Position numbers and translations under genes: made by a program. Below, piece by piece: positions 56,078-64,000 of a stretch of 64,000 nt of DNA. Where the stretch lies: NCBI RefSeq assembly GCF_947179165.1, contig NC_077240.1, positions 27,384,001-27,448,000 on the forward strand, in the 5' to 3' direction. Source of the DNA: Solanum dulcamara. Lineage: Eukaryota; Streptophyta; Magnoliopsida; Solanales; Solanaceae. The notes below the pieces were generated by a model. The model was not told the DNA's origin, searched no databases, and saw nothing but the letters and a program-made list of their open reading frames with translations. Each line of letters opens with the position of its first letter. Position 1 is the stretch's first letter.

Positions 56078-57424
56078 CTGCTAAGAAAGGTTCCATGTTG
56101 TGAATTTTTGAGATCTTCTAAAAAGATTTGTCCCAATTTTTATTGTAAGAGAGAAATGAAAATTTTACGGGGAACATGACCGAGCCATTGTGGTGCCTAT
56201 ATATCCTGTTGGTGCAGGAATCAGGTCAAATGTAATTCCAATCCTGTGGATGATGAGTACTGTCATGCCCTATTTTTAACCGAGGTTAGATAAAGCACAA
56301 CATATGGACTCTAAAAAAAGATTGATTATTGTATAGAGTCGCCACCTAATTTATTAAGGAAAATAAGGAAAACCTATTTGATGCATAACATGTATGACTC
56401 ACGTTTCAATCTCTGAAAAACCAGTTTAGATTCTAGGTAAGGGTTTACATTACTCCAAAGGAAAGGTGTTAGGCATCCTTCGAAATCCACAAAATGTGGT
56501 ACCCAGCTAGACTTAATTCATCAAAAAGGAAGGAGATAAAATTATTATTTGCAAGTATAACAAACATATATATAAAAATATATACACTAAAATTGTATAA
56601 GAATATATATGTATAAAAAAAAGTATGTACTAAGTAAGTAAAGTATATTATCACCAATTATGTGTAGAAAAATATGAGGAAGGTATATGTATATATATAT
56701 AAAAAGTAGTTTTATACAATATTAAAAGAATAGCCCTTTATTCATATGAACAAAGAACTCTTTTATCATATGAAAAGAAAAAAATAATTTTGAATATCAT
56801 TTGCAGAAAATATCTCTGAATACATGTACAGTCATTTGGTAAAATATTAATAATGAATAAATTATTATCAAAATAATTTTAAAATATGTGTGTATATATA
56901 CTACAAAAATAGAATTCTATTTTTTAGTAAGCTCAGAGGCGTAACTGTAATAAGTGTTACATTCCTATTAGAATGTCATGGTGATTCGTAAAAAAAATCA
57001 ATTCAATTGTTCAAAAGAGATTTTAAAAGAAAATAGTTTAATTTAAGGAATCACCATAATTTTAGGATAATTAGAAACCAATCAATTATTTTAAAATGTC
57101 TACAAATTCAATGGATCCTAAGTAAGGGGTTCAAGTTATTTCAAAGGGAAGGTATCAGCATCCTTTGAAATCCACAACTACAGGTCACAGCTAAACTCAG
57201 TTTTTAAATTGAGGAGATGAAAATATTGCGCAAATATGTAATGAAATATACATAAAGAATAAATTAAAACAATAATATAAGGAACGGCCTAATGTTTGCC
57301 TAACGTCAATAATATACACAATAATAAATTAAATATATTATTCGAACTTAATTCGAATAGCTTTCTCAGGAAGCAATTCTGAATACCTGTAAAAGACTTA
57401 ATAGAAGTGTTAGTAAGGAATAAA

Positions 57425-57464
57425 TATGATGATGATGATAATAATAATAATAATAATAATAACT
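57425..57464. repeat. (ATG)n/(ATA)n microsatellite
   Basis: GATGATGATGATAATAATAATAAT trinucleotide run. Confidence 0.9.
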
Positions 57465-58063
57465 AAAAATAAAATCCGTCTTATAAACATGGAAGACCTT
57501 GGAAATCGACGGTAATTTCTTCATCGAACTATTAGGTGTAATCTCTATTTAATATAATGAATTACAATAATAATTAAAAATAATAAAATTATTTTAATAA
57601 AATGGCGTGAAAGCCATGACAACCAATAATTGATGAAACAATCGACATAATAGAGACAACATATAAGATATTTGAGAAGTAAAACAATAATAGCGTAATT
57701 AATAACATAATAAGAAATACACTAGATAAAAGATGTAAAATTCAAACCAACAAAAATAATTCAACAAAAATAGTAACATAAACAAAATAACAAAAGAAAA
57801 AAACAACAACTAGTGAATATTTACATAATCAAGCACCAACACCCACAAAAAATAAAGGTACAATATGACAAAAACAATAAGTGAGAAGATTTTATCATTT
57901 AACTTAAACACATGATAATATAAAAAATAAAATAGTAATACTAAAGTTAAAGACAAGTGAATCAACCTAGCTTTAGTATATCCTACATAGTCAAAAAGAA
58001 TAAAAAGAATAATATCAACATCCATTAAATAAGAAATCATGTATTAAAGAAAATAAATTATTA

Positions 58064-58590
58064 CTAATCATCAATTATAATCCTTTGATGAATAAATATA
58101 GTCAAAACAAATGAAGTTAAACTATTAGCAAAAGTAGTCAAACAAAGTTAAAAATAAATACAAGATAACTATAAATAAATAAAGTATACACTAATCATCA
58201 ATTATAATCCACCAACAAACAAAAGTGATGAATAAATATAGCCAAAACAAATGAAGTTAAACTATTAACAAAAATAGTCAAACAAAAACAAAATAATAAT
58301 TTTCACTCAACAAACAATAGATATCACTAATAGAGAGATATAATGGAGACAACAACAATAAAGTAAAAAAAATAATAGAAACAAATCAAAATAATTATAT
58401 CTATCATCAAACAAAGTAGATTAAAACTATCATATCTTTTAAAACAATCAATTAAAATAATCAAAAGCAAATATATATGACAATAGATGTCACTAATAAA
58501 AGATATGATGGAGACAACAACAATAAAGTAAAAAAAATAATAGAAACAAATCACAATAATTATATCTATCATCAAACAAAGTAGATCTAT
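58064..58590. repeat. Two local duplications of ~128 and ~166 bp
   Basis: ACTAATCATCAATTATAATCC and the following TAGTCAAAACAAATGAAGTT recur from about 58065 and 58193. CAATAGATATCACTAATA and the following GGAGACAACAACAATAAAGT recur from 58315 and 58481. Few mismatches. Confidence 0.85.
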
Positions 58591-60138
58591 AAATAAAAAA
58601 AAAGTAAAAACAACAATGAAAAAAAAATGAGAGATAGAGTTGTTACTTGTTAGTTTCTTACCGGATTTACCATCGCAATAGCTAGTTGTTGTTTCCCGAA
58701 GATGGAGCTACTCCGGAGGTTATTGATTTAACACTATTGGACTTTGTTTTAGCTTGCAAAATATAAACTTAAACTAAAATCTCCGTCTTTTTTTTAATGG
58801 GGAGGCCTCAAAAATCGACGGAAAGATTTTTTCATTGGCCAATTACAATTTGAACTACATATAAATTTGAAGTAATATTTCATATTATCACTTAAGGCTA
58901 TACAACAACAACAACAACAACAAACAACAACACTTAAGGCTATCAAAACAGTAAATCCGACCAAAAATGTACCTCATGTTGTACCTAAAATTTGAAACTC
59001 CAAACAGCAAAACTGGACTTTATGTCCTTCATGAAAGTTGTAGATATATGTCTTAAGCTTGCAAAACAAAACGAATCATCACAAAATACATTTTGTACAA
59101 AAAGATATGATCAAAATACTAGCGGTTGTACATGCTGGAATTTTAAATAAAAAATCTAGATAAAACTTGTCCTATGTTGCGTCCTATTTTTCGATCCAAT
59201 AACAGCAGATCTAGGCTCCAACATAAACATAAAAGCTGTAGGTACGTGTTTCATCTTTTCAAAACATATTTATTTACTAAAAACAAAGATCTATACAATG
59301 AGATACGTCAAATTTACTAACATCTATGCAGTTTCAAAAAATCGAATTTGATTTACTTACCACAAAAGAGAGGTTGCTTTGAGTTCCAATTGAAAGGACA
59401 AGTTTTCTTGGTGAATTTTGGTGAGGGATTATGCTGGAGAGAGGGATCAAAGTATCTTCTTGGCTTTAGAGATTTGAAATTGAGAGAGAAAGTAGAATAG
59501 AAAGTCTTCTTAGGTGATACTTATCACCTAGCACTTACTAGAAAGGTGCTTGCCCAAAAAATAAAAGTGGGCAGCCCAAATTCATACATATATGCATATG
59601 TGTATATGTATATGTAAAGAAAAATTCTAATTAGCAGTTTACATAAATAACTCAATACGATCCCCTAAACTACAATCGCAAATCTATGGTAAACAAATTT
59701 TAAAAATCACTCAAAATGTCATCAAAATGACTTAACGAGTCATTACAAAAAAAAATATATGTATCGATATGTAACACAAAAATAAAAAATGTAATCGGTA
59801 TTTGGGAAGATATTGTGTTGTAAAGAATAAATTACAGTGTTATGTTGTGTACGCTTGAAGATGACTGTAAAATAGTGTGACTATTAAAATTTATAATGAC
59901 AATAAATTGATAAAAAATTTATTATTTACGAAATTAAGAATGTTTATCCATAAATTATTAAAAGGGAAAAAATGAGAAAAACAATTCATGAAAATGCTAA
60001 AATAAGGATAATTATTAATAAAAAAATTTAAACTAAAAAAAATGTGTAAAATATTATATTTTGTGTTCTTTAACAATCAAGTAGACTTAAAACGTTAATT
60101 TTGAGTACAGAGAGCCAAAATTAGGTGTCAACAAGTAC

Positions 60139-61680
60139 TGTAAAATTTGAGGCAAGATAATCAGTAGATACATGTGTAATATGAGCATAATAATATGGAA
60201 AATTATATTACTTGCAATATTTACAATTTATAAACAAGGGATATGCGGCCCATTTGAGATGGACCATCCAATGAAGTAAAAATAGGCATCTCACACTGAT
60301 GTGATTAGCCTAATGTCACATTATTTAGAGCAAACCATCAAATTTCAAAGGACAAATGCAACTTTTTTTTATTTATTATTTTTTTTTTTGAAAATGTGAA
60401 GAAATAGTCAAATTTTGACTACAATTGGTACGAACAATTATGATTGCATATAAATATTTCTCAATTCTTTTCCTATACCTGAGATTGACTTCGACGTAAT
60501 TCCTATAACTTCAAGTAGTACCTCAAATATACTTAAGTGTTGACAAGATTTTTTTTCATCTTGCTTCAAAAAAAGGTTTAGAATTATACCAAACCTCATG
60601 TTTCAAGTGCCCTCACAATAAAGAAAGTCATATTTCGCACATATCTGAAGTGTTTGATTTGAGGACATTTTGCAAAGTGCACTCACACTCTCAAGAAAGT
60701 TCAACGCATGCAACTGTGATACCATATGATTGGCCTGCATGTAAGTTTCCATTAATGTGAGAATATTTGGAATAAGATCATGTAGGGCATGTTATTGGCT
60801 TGTAATGTAGGTTTAGAGACGGATGAGATATTTATTTGGGATAAAAGTGACTTAATCTCTCCTTGAGCGTCACACTGACTTTGTGCTTTTGATGATTGAT
60901 ACACCTTTTGGCACCTGATCCTCTTTGTTATCTCCTTCTTAGATTTTGACTTCTTTTTGAGTCTTTATTTTTTGAGTTTTTTCTCCTTCCTTTTGAGGTT
61001 TTCCCTCTTTTGATGGAGTAGTTTCCTTTTTGTCTTACATCGACCTTGTAGAAGTATTTTTTTTAATTTCTTCCAATTCATTTTTTTGGAATTCATCTTC
61101 GCTTTCTTGACTTTGAAGACTTTACATCTTTTGCCTTTGGCAATTTTAAAGTTGGATCTTCTTCTACAATTTGTACGTCTTCAGTGAGCTCAAGAAGGTT
61201 GGGCCAAGAGAGGGATAGTGCATATAAGCACTCAAAAGCGAAATGGCTAAGATGTGGTTGTCCAAAGAAAAGGCTTTAGGCTCAAAGTGGGGAAAACTAG
61301 GGATTAATGTTATTTGGTAAGTTTTTGAAAGGCACAATCGGGTCAAAAAAGGCCTACAATCCTTTCTCAAACCAAACATAACTCAAGATTTCGCTTCGAC
61401 AAACATTCAGGCCAAGTTCTAGATCAACAGTGCGATGCAATTGAATTTTAGTCTAAAGCTCACCACACAATACACATGAAGCCATGAGGTTGGTTTTATT
61501 CTTACCTTGAATGCCTACAAGAGAGTTTTCAAGCATCACAAAAGTACAAATTAAAGATACCAACAGAAGCTATGGTTTACTACAAAGCCAATCATTTTCA
61601 TCATACTGAATATTTTGCATGCTCATAACTGTATTCGTCCCAATCAAAAGTTATGACTCTTAAAATATGTACACAATTTA
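60139..61680. other. Retroelement interior without genes
   Basis: Part of the internal region. Short frames such as 61379-61164 show no motif. 60940-61160 is a T/C-rich tract on plus, which reads as Lys/Glu/Arg-rich on the minus strand. Confidence 0.5.
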
Positions 61681-62084
61681 TTATTTTACATATATATATA
61701 TATATGTATATATATTTGTTTTATTTTTAATTAATTATTTTTTATTGAAAAGAAATATCGAACCCAAGAAGGGCTGCTTACGTATCTCACCGAGATGAGA
61801 ATCAGGTGTGCGTAGTTCTTGCAGATATGATATATAAAATAATTTCAAGATTTAGAAAAATTCAGAGTGACTTCTCGTAAGTCTAGTGCCCGTTAACATC
61901 TTCAGTTGGGGAGTGTCTTTTGCCTATTTACACCAAGACGTTTTGTGTCCTCTCAACTATCGATAAGGACACCTATCGTTGTATTTTTTTTTAGATATTA
62001 CTTAGAGATTATACATTGGTGTGTTTTACCAATTTCCTGCAGGAATCACTTGTTGTGATCTTTTGGGGATTGTCTTTTATGACT

Positions 62085-62142
62085 TAAATTCTTCAAACTA
62101 TTCACGAGAATCATAATTCTTCAAACTATTCACGAGAATCAT
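62085..62142. repeat. 28-bp tandem duplication
   Basis: Two head-to-tail copies of ATTCTTCAAACTATTCACGA followed by GAATCATA. Confidence 0.9.
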
Positions 62143-63955
62143 ACATTGTTATAACCATCCCCGACTATTGTCGGGGATGATTTTCTTGCAAAGATATGAG
62201 AAAAGTGTGAAAGAGGGGCCATTATAAAAAAAAAAAGTAACAAGATATAGGAGTAAAACTTCATAGTCAAAGACTCCCGATTTATCTTTCAGGCTGTGTA
62301 TTTATGTCTTGTGAAATTCAAGGTTACTGTTATTTTCCATAAACTCTTTGTCCCTCAAAATAGAGTCCAATCATTTATCGCATGATGTCCTTTGATAACA
62401 GCCTCTACAAAAAAATCAACTTTGTTGAACCCTGGATCTTTGAGAAATAAGCAAGTTTAATTTTCGACACAAATCAGTCTCTCCCTGAAAAAGAAGAATT
62501 ACTTAAAAGTCAAAGTATTAGTTCGTGTTTGTAATAAGAAATGCAAATATCACACAAATAACTAAACATATAAATGCTGCTTTGTTTGAAGACAAACTAA
62601 TCCATGGGTGAAGAAAGACTAAATGGATAAATATTGACGTATTGATATATGAGAAAGGTTGACTTGTGTTGAATCACAGATTTCCTGCGCTTCAACTTTT
62701 GTGCCCTCCTTCTTCTTAGATGCAGAAATAGTTCTCAATTTCTTTGAAAGAATGAGGAAAAATTGAAAACTTCAAAGACAGGACTGAGCCTTGAAAGGCT
62801 GCCTACGTATCTCATAAAGGAGAATTCAGGTCCTACGAAGTCCGACCAACTTATTTTTTATTTTTATTTTTTTTAAAAATGAAACATCAATCCTTTTTTT
62901 TAGATGAGAGAGTAAGATTTATGATTTGAGAGTAAGTTCAAATTTTGTTGGGAAACTAAAGACTTATGGAATATTTGGATGCACTTTCGTGACTCGATAT
63001 TTATGCCTATGAGGCTCTAAAACAAATTCTAAAAGAGTGGACTAGCATGTCTCCACATGAAGCAACATATTCACAAAAACAGTTATAGCATATAGCACAT
63101 AAACAATTACTGAACATCCTAAACAGATATGTGACCTTTTTGCGCCAGGATAGGCCTAACGATTTGAAGGATGTATAACGTCATTTGAAACATTCCATTG
63201 CCCCCCAAAAAACATATTTATACAAGTTTTATGAATAAACTAAATAGGGATACATAATTGGAAAATAGGATACAAGTAATCGGTCCAACAATCCTAAACT
63301 AAGGCTTCGCGGATAATCTTTCATTCTTGACTTCTTGACATCTCCAAATGCCAACGCCTTTTGGATAAAGTAGCAGCTTGTGAAGATCCTTCTATTACTA
63401 GACTAAGCTACTAAAATAAACTTCCAACCCTGAGAGACAATGATTTGTCAAACGACGTATACAACCTTCAAATTTAAACTCGCAAGTATGCATGTCCTAA
63501 AAATGTGTTGATTTAGCTCTATTCTAGATGAATTAAGAGTGGGTTTACTAGACACAAGGTTTCCGAGCGGACAACTCGAGTGAGAAGGCTACGCGGTCAC
63601 ACGGAAAAAGATCTGGACACCCTGCGCATATGCCAACTCTCCTAAATTTGGGATTTTCAACAAAAATTGTGGGTGCGCAAAACACACCTCACGTGTACGT
63701 GTGATAATGTCAATTTTCCAGAATTGGAGGAACTATGAACGAAATGACAATTTATAAAGCATTAACAAATATTTAAATACATAAAATAATAAAATAATTA
63801 TAAAAATACAACTAATATCAAACAATAGCAAATAAATAATCACATAAATAAATCATCAAACAATTTCTATAAAAAAATATAAAGAAACTTCAAATCATTA
63901 ACCTAAATCTGTTATGCTTAAGAACATTATGAATTCCCCAGTGGAGTCACCAAAC

Positions 63956-64000
63956 TGTTATACCCAATTTTAACTCGAGGTCAAATGGTGTACAACATAT
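63956..64000 (+). mobile_element. Start of the 3' LTR (truncated by the window)
   Basis: TGTTATACCCAATTTTAACTC then GAGGTCAAATGGTGTACAAC repeats the first 45 bases of the LTR at 53003 with two substitutions (AACG versus ATGG context). It is preceded by CCCCAGTGGAGTCACCAAAC, where a polypurine tract is expected. Confidence 0.88.

Larger units (their letters stand above)
56261..60133 (+). mobile_element. Nested solo LTR 3.9 kb, TSD AGTAC
   Basis: Begins TGTCATGCCCTATTTTTAACC and ends CCAAAATTAGGTGTCAACA. Perfect 5-bp duplications AGTAC lie at 56256-56260 and 60134-60138. Its ends resemble those of the host element's own LTR, so both belong to related families. At 56957 a second LTR-like beginning (TGTTACATTCC...) repeats the order seen after the first (GGAATCACC, TCCTAAGTAAGGG, AAAGGGAAGGT, CATCCTTTGAAATCCAC). 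A minus-oriented LTR terminus (GAGTCATTACA) lies at 59739. Further unresolved insertions probably inflate its length. Confidence 0.8.
54311..63955 (+). mobile_element. Internal region of the large LTR element, no coding capacity
   Basis: About 9.6 kb between two LTRs, of which 3.9 kb is a nested solo LTR. No gag, protease, RT, RNase H or integrase motif is visible in the open frames, so the element looks like a LARD-type or Tat/Ogre-derived non-autonomous copy. It contains three minisatellites (about 55080-55260, 55362-55526, 55553-56077). A motif of the form GGCTGCCTACGTATCTC...GAATCAGGTC occurs near 56185, 61768 and 62798. Confidence 0.7.

Noticed and set aside
1..64000. Endogenous viral or organellar DNA insert
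   Set aside because: No coat, movement or pararetroviral motif and no recognisable plastid or mitochondrial gene was seen; the RT fragments are Ty1/copia by motif.

Overview
The window reads as nuclear DNA of a Solanum-type plant (tomato/potato lineage). It is AT-rich and packed with nested transposable elements. The only intact genes are three intronless, secreted aspartic-protease-like proteins. The third (45169-46482, minus) closely matches tomato XEGIP, the xyloglucan-specific endoglucanase inhibitor, as I remember it. The species assignment is inference from that protein and from the repeat families.

Genes. All three lie on the minus strand, at 15438-16751, 33367-34668 and 45169-46482, separated by about 17 kb and 10.5 kb of transposon debris. 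Each has a signal peptide, a TAXi_N/TAXi_C architecture and many cysteines. Each lacks the second catalytic Asp motif, so they should be secreted inhibitors of microbial cell-wall hydrolases rather than active proteases. They form a dispersed tandem family.

Layout. 1-7.1 kb: end of a Mutator-type (MULE) transposase cut by a solo LTR, then a ~1-kb long inverted repeat, then a decayed DUF1985-type gene in convergent orientation. 7.1-9.4 kb: solo LTR. 10.4-12.7 kb: non-autonomous hAT element carrying a polyA retroposon. 13.7-15.0 kb: a MITE with a G-rich minisatellite and a TRIM element. 15.4-16.8 kb: inhibitor gene 1. 19.1-25.1 kb: a three-layer nest (copia, solo LTR, SINE). 26.0-29.7 kb: a MULE with 9-bp target duplication containing another solo LTR. 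33.4-34.7 kb: gene 2. 35.3-39.4 kb: a hAT element with a broken transposase. 39.6-43.6 kb: Ty3/gypsy LTRs and a gag remnant. 45.2-46.5 kb: gene 3. 48.2-51.1 kb: hAT-like ends around a solo LTR and a MITE. 51.7-53.0 kb: a deleted copia element. 53.0 kb to the window end: a large LTR element without visible coding capacity, full of minisatellites and containing another solo LTR.

Many element boundaries were fixed by reading terminal motifs and matching target-site duplications directly. In two cases an interrupted coding frame becomes continuous once the insertion is removed. I found no tRNA or rRNA gene, no CRISPR array, no organellar insert and no clearly new biological system. The most unusual structures are the near-symmetrical long inverted repeat at 2.7-3.7 kb and the minisatellite-rich coding-less LTR element at the right end.
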